Origin: Neocallimastix lanati (nom. inval.) | Lineage: Eukaryota > Neocallimastigomycota > Neocallimastigomycetes > Neocallimastigales > Neocallimastigaceae | Length of the DNA: 63,500 nucleotides | Direction of reading: 5' to 3' | Assembly: GCA_016946835.1 (NCBI GenBank) | Contig: JACVTC010000016.1 | Coordinates: forward strand, 324,001-387,500 | Part shown: positions 33,677 to 46,202 of the stretch, one piece after another | Layout of the letters: each line of letters begins with the position of its first letter | Numbering within the stretch: the first letter of the stretch is position 1 | Position numbers and translations under genes: made by a program | Notes under the pieces: model-generated | What the model was told of the DNA's origin: nothing | Database searches by the model: none | Seen by the model: the letters and a program-made list of their open reading frames with translations, nothing else

Positions 33677-36600
33677 ATTTTTTTTATTTAATTAATAATT
33701 TATTTTATAAAGTTAGAATATCATTAGAATTTAATTCCATAGTAAACAATATATAATATAGTATAATATAGTTTATCATAGAATAATAATAATAATAATA
33801 ATAAAAAAATTCATAATTCTGTAATTAAATATTTATAGTAAAAAAATTTTTTGTGGGAAGAAAATAATGTAGAGAATGATATGAAATTAACAATAAATAA
33901 TAAATAAATAAATAATAAATAAATAAATATTATTTTTTTTTTCAACTACTAACATATAAATACTTATATGATGAAAAGAGTAAAAGAACATTAAAATTAT
34001 TAGAAATAAAAATTTATTAAAAAAGTTTTCAATCAATCAAATAAATAATTAAAAAAAAGAAAAAAAGAAAAAAGAAAAAAAGAAGAAAAGAAAAAAAAAA
34101 AAAAAAAAAAAGAACTTTGATATTTTTATTTATCTATTTATTAATTCAATTAGTTTATTATTTAATTATTTAATTAGTTTATTATTTATTAATTATTCAA
34201 TTAGTTTATTAATTATAATTATTAAATAAATTTTTAATTTATATAATCTTATGTATTTCCATATATTTATATATGAAAGAACATCTCTATTGAAATAAAT
34301 ATTTTATTATATAAAAACATTTTAATAAATTAAATTTTTTTTCTTTCTTTTTAATTAAATAAAATTTTTTTATATTAATTGAAATTCTTTTTTATTTTTA
34401 TTTTACTTCTTTATAATCTATAATAGAATTGAAATATATCTAAATATATTTTATAATAAAATTGAAATATATTGAAATATATTCTATTCTTTAATTAAAA
34501 TATATTTATTTTATAATACAATTGAAATATATTGAAATATATTCTATAATAGAATTGAAATATATCCAAATATATTTTATAATAGAATTAAAATATATTC
34601 AAATATATTCTATTCTTTAATTAAAATATATTTATTTTATAATACAATTGAAATATATTAATATTTATTGTATAATAGAATTGAACTCATTATATACAGT
34701 TAAATATAATATAATATGATTGAATGATATTTAATAATTTAGTATTATAATATATTAAATTATGTTTAATATATTATAATTCTAAAAAAAAAAAAGAAGA
34801 AAAGAATTTTTTTTTTATTTTTTTAATTTTATTGATAAAAAGAATACAGAAAAATGAATGGATCATTAATTAAAATTAATTTAAAAAATGACAATGTGTT
34901 GTGAATGTAAACGTACAAATAATGTAATTAATTCATGAAAGAAATGTATTAACTTTATATTATGACAGATAAAAAAAAAAAGAAAAAAAAAATATTTTTA
35001 TATTTATATAATTAGAAATAAGAAAAATATAGAGATGAATAATCCATGTATATGTATATTTATATGTATAATTTCTTTATTTTTCAAAGTAATGAAAAAA
35101 AGCTATTTAGTTTTAAAAGATAGAAATTATTTGATTAATCATTATATCAGCTATCGATATTACTTTTCACTTTTTATTAATCTTTTATTAATTATTCATA
35201 TAAGTATAAAAATAATACAAGATGTCAATAAAACTCATACTTTTATACTTTAATAAAAAAAAATTCTTTTTTCCTTCTCAATTCAAATATATATATATAT
35301 ATAAGAATTAATAAATTATACTTTATATTATTATATATAGTACCAATAATAAATCAATTTTTTATTATTAGAAAAGAATAATTGGTAATTAATAAATTGT
35401 TATTATTCTTTTATTTTATTCTTCTATTTTTTTTTTAAAAAAAAGTTGAATAGATAATTAAGAAGTTGTTCAATATAAATATAAATATAATTGTAAATAT
35501 TAATATAATTGTAAATATTAATATAATTGTAAATATAAATATAAATATAAATATGAAATATAAATATAATTATAAATATAAATATAAATATAAACATTTA
35601 TTTATATATTTTATTCTTATTTTTTTTTTATTATTTTTATTTTTTTTTTTTTTTGTTTTTCTTATTTATATAATCTATAAAATTATTTTAAGTTCTAAAA
35701 ATAAAGTAATATGTATGTAACATAAAATAGAATGAATTAAGGAAAAAAAAAGAGACAGCTTCAACTATTCAATTCTATTAAAAAAAAAAAGGATCATGAA
35801 GTGAAAAGTTTAAAAATTTATATAAAAATTATTCATGATATAAAAAGTTTATTTAATTAAAATAAATAAAAAAAAAAAAAAAAAAACTTTTCTGTTTTTC
35901 TATTTCTATATATATAATATTGATTATTTGGTATTTATACGGTAGAAACAATAACAATTATAAATTTCATTTTATTTGTATAAAAATTTTAAATTTTTTT
36001 ATTTTTATTTTATTTTAATATTTTAATATTTTTAGTGATTATTAATTTTAGTATTATTAATATTAAAATTATAATTATTATTGTTTATGTTTTAGAGCTT
36101 TACTCATATTAAATGAGTGACTTTTAGAAAGATTACTTTATGTATACATGTATTTTTAAAGATAGTTTAGTGCATTTTTAAATATGGAACTCTTTGGTAT
36201 TAAATTAAAGAAAATAAATATATATATTAACTTATATATATATTAACTTTTAATACTTTATATTTTACTTTAATTAATAATAAAAAGATAAATAAAGATA
36301 ATATAAAATATCAACTATACATAATAAAATATATAATAAGATATTAAATTTAATCATATATAATAAAATACAAATTATAAATGTATATGATACAATATAA
36401 AATATAATCATATATAATAAAATATAGAAATAAAACTATTAATAAGTAAAAATGTATTAGATATATTTAAATGAAGGAATAAAAGTTTAAATAAGTATCA
36501 ATTACTATTTAAAAGTTGTATTCATAATAGATTACAATGAAATAATATATTTAAAATATTAAATATAATACATTATATAAAATTTTTTAATATATATAAT

Positions 36601-36830
36601 ATATGAATCAAATATAATAATATATACTAATAAATATAAATTTTTTTTATTTTTTTGGTTTTTGGTATATTAAATTTAAAATGGTAAATAAATACATTTT
36701 ATTTAGTTTTGTCATTTAAATAAAGTATTTAAAAACAACTATTACCAAAAAAGGAAATATTTTTTATTTAATTAAATAATGCATTGATGTCCTTGTTACA
36801 AAAGAATTAGTCTTTTTTTTTTAGAAAGGC
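33677..36830. other. AT-rich intergenic DNA
   Basis: No gene is seen. It holds AAAGAAAAAGAAG runs near 34060-34110, a TTGAAATATATT-type dispersed repeat (34420-34690) and AATATAATTGTAAAT units (35465-35600). Short ORFs near 35035 and 35466 are low-complexity and lack any recognisable domain. Confidence 0.6.
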
Positions 36831-36839
36831 TTTTTCTTT

Positions 36840-37615
36840 AATAAATAATATATAATATATAATAAATGAATAATACATGATAATACAAATTTAGTAATAA
36901 ATGGATAATACATTATAAATAAAGCAAAATTAGTAATAAATAATAAATAATAAATAATAAAATAATAAAATAATAAATAATTAAATAATAAAATGATTAA
37001 TATTAATAAATAATAAATAATAATAAATAATAAATAATAAATAATTGAATAAATAATGAATAAGGAATAATAAATAATTAAATAATTAAATAATTAAATA
37101 ATAAATAATAAATAATTAAATAATAAATAATAAATAATAAAATAATAAAATAATAAATAATAAAATAATAAATAATAAATAATAAATCAATAAATAATCA
37201 ATAAATCAATAATCAATAATCAATAATGAAAATAATGAAAAGAGTAAAAAAGAGTATTTATTAATAAATAATAAATAAATAAATAATAAATAATAAATAA
37301 TAAATAATAAATAATAAATAATAAATAATAAATAATTAATAATAAATAATAAATAATAATAATAAACAATTAATAATAAATAATGGAATAATCAATAATC
37401 AATAAATAAATAATAAAATTTTAATAATAAATAAATAATAATGAATATTAATAAATAATATTAATGGTAATAAATATTTATAAATAATAATAAATAATAA
37501 ATAATAAATAATAAATAATAAATAAATAATAAATAATAAATAATAATAAATAAATAAATAATAAATAATAAATAATTAAATAATTAAATAATAAATAATT
37601 AAATAATTATATCAA
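36840..37615. repeat. AATAAATAAT-type low-complexity block, about 780 bp
   Basis: Irregular repeats of TAAATAA, AATAATAAAT and AATTAAATAA with few C or G bases. Confidence 0.85.
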
Positions 37616-38239
37616 AATGTAAAATGTAAAGAATGAATAAAAATTATGATTAATAATAAAAAGTGTGTTTAAATCCTTAAAAAAAAATTAATGAAATGAA
37701 AAAAAAATTTTTTTAATTTTTAAATATATTGTGAAGATTTCATTTTTTTTTATTTTAACAGATTCAAATATCCAATAGATTTTTAGCAATTTAAATCTAT
37801 TGAATAATCAATTAATATAAACATAAAAAGATATATATATATTTATTTTAATTTATTAATATTATATAATATTATATTAAATTATATAATGTTCAATAAT
37901 TATATATATAAAAAATTTTTTTTTATTGAATATTAATGATATTCTTTAATCAACTTATCTATTTGTACTGTACTATGCCATATAATAATAGCATTAATCC
38001 TAATTTATTAAGTTTTATTAAAATTATTCCCTATTATTTTATTTTCTATTTTATCTATTTTATGATGAACTCTTTTTTTATTTATTCCTTATTATACTTA
38101 TTGATTAAATAGTTTAAATAGTAAATATATGCATATGCACATATATAAATTATAAATTATGAATAGTATTTTTAGTGGCTATCTGAAGCTTAATATTGAA
38201 AATTTTTTTTGTTTTAATACTTTAATTTGTATAAATAAT

Positions 38240-38535
38240 AAATGTCAATAAATTTAATAAATTTAATATATATGAATAAATATAAATTTAATAAATATAA
38301 AATATTATATGAATATAAATATAATAAATATAAATATAATAATATAATAAATATAAAAATAATAAATACAATAAATATGAATAAATGTAAATATAATAGA
38401 TATAAATATAATAAATATAAATATTATAATATAATAAATATAAAAATAATAAATACAATAAATATGAATAAATGTAAATTTAATAAATATAAATACAATA
38501 AATATAAATATAATAAATATAATATATAATAAATA
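38240..38535. repeat. AATATAAATATAATAAAT repeats with an internal tandem duplication of about 88 bp
   Basis: The stretch starting ATAATATAATAAATATAAAA near 38345 recurs near 38433, including the marker AATATGAATAAATGTAAA. The frame reading NKYKYNKYK is produced by the repeat. Confidence 0.75.
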
Positions 38536-38987
38536 AATATAATAGATTCAAATACAATAAATATTAAATGTTTTAATATATTTATTCAAATTTATTATGT
38601 AAAAAAATATATATGTAATAAATTAATGTAATGAATGTGTAATACAATAATGTAAAAATGAATGTAATAAAATAATGTAATAAATAAATATATATAGATT
38701 AATTTATTAGTAATAAAAAGTATTATATATATTTTTAATTTAATTAAGAGCATTAATTATTTTTTAATTTAAAACATTAAAAAATCAAAAAAAAAAAAAA
38801 AAAATTGAGAAACCAAAATAATTTAAGATAAAGAGATAATTATTTGATAGATAGAGTTAGATAGAGTGATATTAATAAAAGGTCGAGATTAACAGAATTC
38901 ATGAAATTTTATTTACAATAATTTATTGAAGAGAGAGAGAGAAAGAGAAAAAAAAATTTTTTTTTGAATTTAATATACAAACACCTA

Positions 38988-38988
38988 A

Positions 38989-39055
<67 letters not shown>
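38988..39055. repeat. (AAT)n microsatellite
   Basis: About 22 uninterrupted AAT units. Confidence 0.95.
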
Positions 39056-39058
<3 letters not shown>

Positions 39059-39285
39059 CATATATATATGTATAAAATTAAAAATAAAATTTACTTTAAG
39101 TTTATAATTATTATTATTTTCTTTTTTTATAAGAACAATTAGTAAAAAATAATCTTTTTATTAACAATAATTTACATATATATATATATAATTTTTTTTG
39201 GTAGTATATTAAATTCTAAATTTAATTATATTTTTATTATTTTCATTTTTAATCTATTTATTTCTTTTTCTATGAATATTCTGAA

Positions 39286-39360
39286 TGTAGGGAAATAACC
39301 AAATGAGGCTTCTCTGATGGAGTGGAGTCCTCATTCCTCACAATGGGACGGTGGAACTTT
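39286..39360. other. Isolated GC-richer island with stem-forming arms
   Basis: In a 90% AT setting, this segment has AATGAGG (39302-39308) pairing with CCTCATT (39329-39335) and an alternative partner CCTCA (39336-39340). The 57-bp core starts TGTAGG and ends CTCACA. It could be a small structured RNA or a fragment of an LTR or other repeat. I do not recognise it. Confidence 0.4.
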
Positions 39361-40264
39361 AAAAAAAATCATTAAGATATTAATTTTTATTCTTTGCAAT
39401 TCTTTTCATTCAATAATTTTTTTATGTTATTATATGTCAAATTGATTTTAATTTATAAATGATATTGTATTATGTGAGATATCATGAATACTCTATTAAT
39501 TGAAATTTATTTTTACTTCTATTAGTATCATTGTTTTATTTTATCTATTAAAATGGAATAAAAATTAGTTTTATTAGGATAATTTATTTTTATTCCCAAA
39601 GTAAAGAGAAAAAAAAATATGTTAGCTAATTATTAATTATATTATATATTAAATAATAATAAGAAATAATAATAATCATAATAAAAAAAGAAGAAAGAAA
39701 GAAAATAACTTAATATTAATAAATTTAAATATTAATGAACTTCTTTGGATAAAAAGGAAAACCTTTTTTTTTTTTTTATTATTTACTATGAAGTTATTAG
39801 GGTCTTATCTAATAAATATTTAATATATATAAATTTATAATCTATTATATGCTATAAATTAATTTACCTTCATATCATTAAAAAAAATTAACAAATTATT
39901 TATTATATATATAAATTGAATTTTTAAACTTTCATGGATAATACATTTATTTATATATTTATATATATATAATAAATTGGTCTCTATTTAATTATTTTTA
40001 TTATAATAATATATATACTTATAGCTATTCATATAAAATAGTTCTATTTAAATATTTTTATTATATTATATATACTCATAGCTATTCATATAAACAAAAA
40101 TAATAATTATTTATTAATTGATTGATTAGTTTTTTTCTGGCTTTTTAACGTATTTTAACAAAAACAACTCCAGCAAAAAAAATTTTTTTTCAAAGTATTC
40201 TTTTTATTTTCTACTTTTTTTCCAATTTGTTTGTTTATTATTGTTTTTTTATCATTTCGTTTTC

Positions 40265-40296
<32 letters not shown>

Positions 40297-41466
40297 TAAT
40301 TTTAAATTGATAGATACAAAGACTATACTCACTTCAAAAAGAAAAGTTAACTTAAGGTAAACAGAAGCACATTAATATCTTGTAATAATGAAAATAACTT
40401 TTGTGATATTCAATTATTATATATCAATGAATGAATTAATATTAATAATTATATATAATATGTTATGTATTAGATATTATATATTATATATTATATATTA
40501 AAAATTAAATATTATATTTTATATAATTTATTTTATGTTATTATATATAATATATATAATAATGTATATATAATTATTATAAAAATTAATATTCATTATT
40601 TTATTATTTAATAGTAGTAATATTAAAATATATCACCCGTTTGAATTATTAATTCTATTCTTCCTAATTTATATAATATTAATTATTTAATAAAAATGAA
40701 AGAAAGAATTTTTTTTTTTTGATATTTTAGTTAATTTAAAGATAAATAGTTATTAATTAATTATTGTAATATATTGGAAATGTCATATTTTGATATATTA
40801 AAGTATACATAATTTAATATATTGAAGATATTGAAGATTAATTTATTAAAAATTAAGTTATTAAGTTATTATTAAACCTAAAATTGATAAAAAAATTTTT
40901 TTTATTTTTTATTTATTAAAGAAAGGAAAAGGGAAAATGAAAAGAAAAAAGAATATTAATTGAAATAGTTGAATTAATTTTTATTAAATGTTTTTTTTTT
41001 TTTTTTTTTTTAATTATTATTATTATTATTAAATTTATATATATTTAATAAAAAAAAAGTATAAATATAAATCGATTTTCCTTTTTTTCTTAAAATCCTT
41101 TTATATTTTTAATGTATTTTTAATAAATACTATTTATTAAATTAATATTAATAAAATATTATTTCTGTCTTTTTTATTTATTTATTTACTTTTTTTAAAG
41201 AAAAAGAAATTTTTTATTTAAAAATATATAAATTTTAAATTATATAGAATTGACATTATTTATAGTTGTAGATATATTTAACAATAAAGCAAAGTGTTGC
41301 TATCAATAATAAATCAGAACGAAAAATAAAAAAAAATTATTTAATATATATTTATTAAAATTTTTAAATATATCCCATTGATATATTTATTATTATTAAG
41401 TTTGTTAATAAAATAGACAGGTTTATTTTTTCCTTTTTGACTAAAGGAGTGTATATTTAAGAAAAA

Positions 41467-44151
41467 ATGAAATTTAATAAAAATTATTTATTTAATTTGT
41501 TGTTAGCTTCAACAGTACGATGTGCTAGTATTACGGTTTCCCAAAGTGAATTAGATAAATTTAGCTATGGTACTGAAGAAGTTACATTAACAATTCATGG
41601 TGATACGTAAATATTTTAAGAAATTTTCATATATATATTTTATTTATTTATAATATATTTTTAAAATTATTATAAAAAATATTAAATGTTAAAAATATCT
41701 TTTTAAACAATACACTCTTAGCGGCTATGAAAAAGGAGCTAAGGGTGTTATGGCATTAGGAAGTTTTGATGTTTTGTTACATCTTGGAGATTATGATTAT
41801 GATTGTAGTCCAGATAAATACTTTGATACAATATTATCTAATCGTAGTTTTAAATTTTTCGGTGTATTAGGTAATCATGAAAATGAAGGTGAATGTGGTG
41901 AGAGTAAACATCAAGAATTTATCAATAATATTTATAAGGAAATGACAAATAGTAGAAATAAAGGTACTTCTTGTACATTTTCTCCCTTGAAAACTATGTG
42001 GTCTTGTAAATATAAAAATATTGTAAGTAATTATTGATATGAGTTATTTATGAAAGTATATATAATTGTTAAATTTTTACTAATTTAATTTGTTGATTAT
42101 GTATAATATTTTTTTTGTCCTTTTATATAATAACAAAAAAAACTAAAAATTTAAAATTCAACAATATAATGAATCAAAAATAATAAATAAATAAATAATA
42201 ACAATAATATTAATAGAGAGTTGTCGGTTTATCCCAAGGTGTTAGTAGTGATGAATCGAGATCTGAGCAACTTGCTTTCTTAAAGGAACATTTATCTTCA
42301 AGTGATGAAGATTGGAAAATTTGTGCTTGGCATATTTATGATGGTTATTATCATACTGGTAAATATCCAAATGATAAAAATTACATTTCAGGTAGCGGTG
42401 AAAGTTTCTATGATTATTGTAGAAAACATAGTGCTCTTATCTTTAGTGCACATGACCATGTTTATGCAAGAACTTATGTCATGTCCAAATTTAGTACTCC
42501 TGAGATTGATAAATATGCTCTTAAAGTTCCAAGTAATATTGTTCAAATTCGTGATGGGGCCACTATGGATATATTAAGTGCTGTTGGTGGTTATGAAATT
42601 TATATTGAAGAAGGTAAATATAAGGATTATTCACATTGGATAAAGAAATTCGCTAAAGGTGATAATAATGAAAATGAAAAGAAATATGGTACATTAAATT
42701 GTAGATTTAATGTAGGAGGTAATAATAAGAAGGCATACTGTGAATTTTTAAGAATGAACTCTAGCCCAAAGGTATTTGATAGTTTCTATATTTATAGAAA
42801 CGATCCAAGTAAAAAGAGCTACCAAGATGTTGATGAAGAATTTAAAAATGAAAAGTTAGCTGCTTATCAATCAAGATACTATGGTAATGAAAACAACAAC
42901 AACAATAATAACAACAACAATAACAACAACAATAACAACAACAATAACAATAATACTAATACGAACAACAAAAAAACTTCTACTAATGGTAAATGTGGAC
43001 CTGAAGAAAATTCTGTATGTCCAGATAATGAATGTTGTAGTAAGTATAATTATTGTGGTACTTCTGAAGCTTATTGTAGTGTTAGTAGAGGTTGTCAATC
43101 AGAATTTGGTAGATGTGATGGAAATGATTCAAATAATACCAACAACAATAACAATAACAATAACAATAACAATAACACCAATACCAACACCAACACCAAC
43201 GCCAAAAAAGTTTCTACTAATGATAGATGTGGACCAGAAGAAAATACTATATGTCCAAATAATAAATGTTGTAGTAAATATAATTATTGTGGTACTTCTG
43301 AAGCTTATTGTAGTATTAGTAGAGGTTGTCAATCTGAATTTGGTAAATGTGATGGAGATGATTCAAACAACACTAATAACAATACTAACAACAATACTAA
43401 CAACAATACTAACAACAATACTAACAACAATACTAACAACAATACTAACAACAATACTAACAACAATAATAACACCAACAATAACAATAACAATAACAAT
43501 AACAACACTAAAAAGATCTCTACTAATGGCAGATGTGGACCAGAAGAAAATACTGTATGCCCAAATAACCAATGTTGTAGTAGATATAATTATTGTGGTT
43601 CATCTGATAAACATTGTGAAATTGATAGTGGTTGCCAATCTGAATTTGGTAGATGTAATGGAGTTGATTCAAATAACACCAATAACAACACCAATAACAA
43701 CACTAACAATAATAACAATAACACTAACACCAATAATAACAATAACAATACCAACAACAAAAAGACATCCACAAATGGTAGATGTGGACCAGAAGAAAAT
43801 ACTGTATGTCCAAATAACCAATGTTGTAGTAGATATAATTATTGTGGTTCATCTGATAAACATTGTGAAATTGATAGTGGTTGCCAATCTGAATTTGGTA
43901 GATGTAACGGTGGTTCTAATGTTACCCCTGTACAAAGTACTACCAAGACAAAAACTAGCTCTAAAATACCAACAACTACTGTGAATAAAGAACCAACTAA
44001 TAATAATAATATTCCTTATTCAACATCCGATGAATGTGGTGAAAACATTGGTAAATGTAGAAGTGGTTGTTGTAGTAGACACGGTTGGTGTGGTGAAAGT
44101 AGTGAATATTGTCAACAAGGATGTCAACCATTATATGGTATTTGTTGGTGA
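41467..44151 (+). CDS. Secreted purple-acid-phosphatase-like metallophosphoesterase fused to five CBM18 chitin-binding modules (791 aa, 3 exons)
   Basis: Exons are 41467-41606, 41722-42022 and 42217-44151, with GT..AG introns and the frame kept. A signal peptide covers residues 1-20 (MKFNKNYLFNLLLASTVRCA). The phosphoesterase core follows with all five purple acid phosphatase blocks: GDTG (45-48, split by intron 1), GDYDY (69-73), GNHE (97-100), CAWH (183-186) and AHDHVY (225-230). Thus the Asp, Tyr, Asn and His metal ligands are all present. From about residue 405 come five hevein-like modules (roughly 405, 485, 587, 669 and 753), four with CGPEEN...CCS.YNYCG and a shorter last one, CCSRHGWCGESSEYC. 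They are separated by Asn/Thr linkers encoded by AAC/AAT and ACT/ACC runs. The protein probably hydrolyses phosphate esters while anchored to chitin in the cell wall. The substrate is unknown. I know of no standard family with this fusion. Confidence 0.9.
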
Positions 44152-44328
44152 AGTAATTAATACAATACATATAGTTATGTCATATAAATAATAACCATCA
44201 TTATATTTTAAAATATCATAAGATTTAAATTTAAAAAAAAAAATCATATCTTTTAAAAAATTTAAGTATTTCTTTAAACATATTATATTATTATATATAT
44301 TTATATATGTTTTTTTGTGATTTTATTT

Positions 44329-44362
<34 letters not shown>

Positions 44363-44839
44363 TTACATATAATATATATATATATGTATTTTTTTTTATT
44401 TAATGTTTTAATTTTCAATTTATATTTATTTGATAAAAAAAAAAAAAAAAAAAAAAAAAAACAATTAATATAGTATATTATAATATTTATTATTATAAAT
44501 ATTAAGTAACAATTATTATTATTATGATTAATTTTTTTTAATAGACAATCCTTTTATCATTATTATTTTTTTTTTGTCTTTTTATTTTTATTTTATTTTT
44601 ATATATATGTATTTTATTTAAAATTAAAGCATTTATACATTTTTAATTATTAATTTTACATTATTTAATGTATGAATTTTTTTTTTTTTATGTATATATA
44701 TATATAATATAAATAAATAATAATAATAATTATTAATAATAAATAAATAAATAAATAAATAAAAAATAATTAAATAAAAAAGAGATAAAAAATAATTTAT
44801 AAAATATTAAAGTTAATAGAAGATACAAAATATAAGGTG

Positions 44840-44882
<43 letters not shown>
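44152..44882. other. AT-rich DNA downstream of the metallophosphoesterase gene
   Basis: Homopolymers (poly(A) at 44330-44359 and about 44436-44461, poly(T) about 44841-44883) and AATAAATAAATAA runs. No gene is seen. Confidence 0.6.
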
Positions 44883-44883
<1 letters not shown>

Positions 44884-44885
<2 letters not shown>

Positions 44886-45013
44886 TTTTTATTTTTTGTT
44901 TTTTATTTTTTATTTTTTATTTTTTATTTTTTATTTTTTATTTTTTATTTTTTATTTTTTATTTTTTATTTTTTATTTTTTATTTTTTATTTTTTATTTT
45001 TTATTTTTTATTT

Positions 45014-45050
<37 letters not shown>

Positions 45051-45053
45051 ATT
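44884..45053. repeat. (TTTTTTA)n heptanucleotide microsatellite, about 24 copies
   Basis: A nearly perfect 7-bp array lies immediately before LINE copy A. The LINE 3' UTRs (45385-45430 and 50550-50600) contain short stretches of the same unit. Confidence 0.9.
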
Positions 45054-45111
45054 TAGAATATCAACGATCCTATTACGATTGACGATATTAAAAAAACTAT
45101 TTCATCCATGA
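45054..45111 (+). mobile_element. LINE copy A, part 1 (start of the reverse transcriptase region)
   Basis: The frame reads NDPITIDDIKKTISSM, the conserved lead-in to the RT domain. It is interrupted at 45111 by insertion B/C and continues at 46203. The 12-bp TTTCATCCATGA is present on both sides of the insertion (45100-45111 and 46191-46202). Copy A is itself 5'-truncated, because only repeat DNA precedes it. Confidence 0.8.
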
Positions 45112-45508
45112 GATACTTTTATGTCCTAAACAAAATATCAAACTTAACCAAGAGCGTCGACGTCGTACTGATAAGGCATAATGAAAATACAGGATTATCA
45201 TCTATTACTACGAAGGGTGATTCTCGCCCTAGTAGCTCAATAAATGATGAATCCGGGGAGAGTTTAGTGGACACCACACTATCTATTTTAAGGATGTTAC
45301 TTCTAAATTTTATTTCTTTTTTATTTGATAGGAAGGGTAAAATTCCCGCATAGTACAACTTGCCGAAATACATAGTATTTTCGAGCTTTTTTATTTTTTA
45401 TTTTTTATTTTTTAATTTTTTATTTTTAATTTCTAATGTACTTTTCACCTACATGTATTTTTTAAAATAAAATTTAATAAAGTTTTTGGAAGTGTATTCT
45501 CTTCCCTG

Positions 45509-45547
<39 letters not shown>

Positions 45548-46145
45548 TGTCCTAAATTTGAAGAATTTAGGCAACATTTCATTCCCTTTGTTGATGAAAT
45601 TTTTATTAATTTTTCTCTTATTGTTCATGAGAAATCATTGAACATTCCTGATGATAAAGAGGAAGATTTTGATGATAATATCAATTTTTACGTGCTGTGT
45701 CTCCTTCTTGGCGGAAATGCAGTATTTGAAATCTTAAAGATCGGCTCGGGGGAAAGAAGGCGATATATTAATAATATTTTTCAATCACCTTCGAACGAGT
45801 CTTCTTTCCCGATTTCATATTTTGTGGGGCTTGCGGAATTCCTTACTAACGTTATGCCTATTGTGATTGGTGATTTTTACACCATGATCGATTTGTATAG
45901 TGTTAGACCTACCGTTGTCAAGAGTGTCGACGTCGTAACGATAAGGCAAAGAAGAAATTCTGATACAGATTCGAATGATAATTTTCATCCACATGGGGTT
46001 ATCTTCGATGAATGGGAAGAGTTAGAGGCCTTTTCGTCCTCGAAGCTCATAACGTAGTTTTTTAATATTAATATAAAAAAATTTCATGTATTTAAATTTC
46101 ATGTATTTTTTAAAAAAAATATTATTAAATAAAGTTTATTCCTAG

Positions 46146-46190
<45 letters not shown>
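45112..46190 (+). mobile_element. LINE copy B (subfamily 2, 5'-truncated), inserted in copy A
   Basis: The pieces 45112-45130 and 45543-46190 form one 3' LINE fragment. It encodes the end of the ORF (CPKFEEFRQHF, LLGGNAVFEI, FLTNVMPIV, KSVDVVTIRQRR) and a short 3' UTR ending CCTAGTCT plus about 42 A. It is flanked by the 12-bp duplication of copy A sequence. It contains copy C. The ORF end resembles copy E, not copies A and D, so it defines a second subfamily. Confidence 0.8.
45131..45542 (+). mobile_element. LINE copy C (subfamily 1, strongly 5'-truncated), inserted in copy B
   Basis: 412 bp that begin CAAAATATCAAACTTAACC and end CCTGTCT plus about 30 A. It is flanked by TTTTATGTCCTAAA (45117-45130 and 45543-45556), a 14-bp target-site duplication. 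It encodes only the ORF C-terminus (KSVDVVLIRHNENTG to GKIPA) and the 3' UTR. It is almost identical to the matching part of copy D, so both are recent. Confidence 0.85.
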
Positions 46191-46195
<5 letters not shown>

Positions 46196-46202
46196 TCCAT
46201 GA

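Larger units (their letters stand above)
38540..41466. other. AT-rich intergenic DNA upstream of the metallophosphoesterase gene
   Basis: Contains an (AAT)n array (38988-39055), a GC-rich island (39286-39360), and poly(T) at about 40266-40292 and 40988-41010. No other gene is seen. Confidence 0.6.

Noticed and set aside
34880-34945. Short CCECKRTNN frame as a zinc-binding peptide
   Set aside because: Too short, one Cys cluster only, no exon context.
35035-35720. Short plus-strand ORFs as genes
   Set aside because: Low-complexity AT repeats, no recognisable domain, no splice partners.
42871-43984. Overlapping ORFs inside the CBM18 region, including a 367-codon plus-strand frame
   Set aside because: Alternative frames of the repeated linker and CBM18 sequence; no domain, while the main frame has intact Cys patterns.
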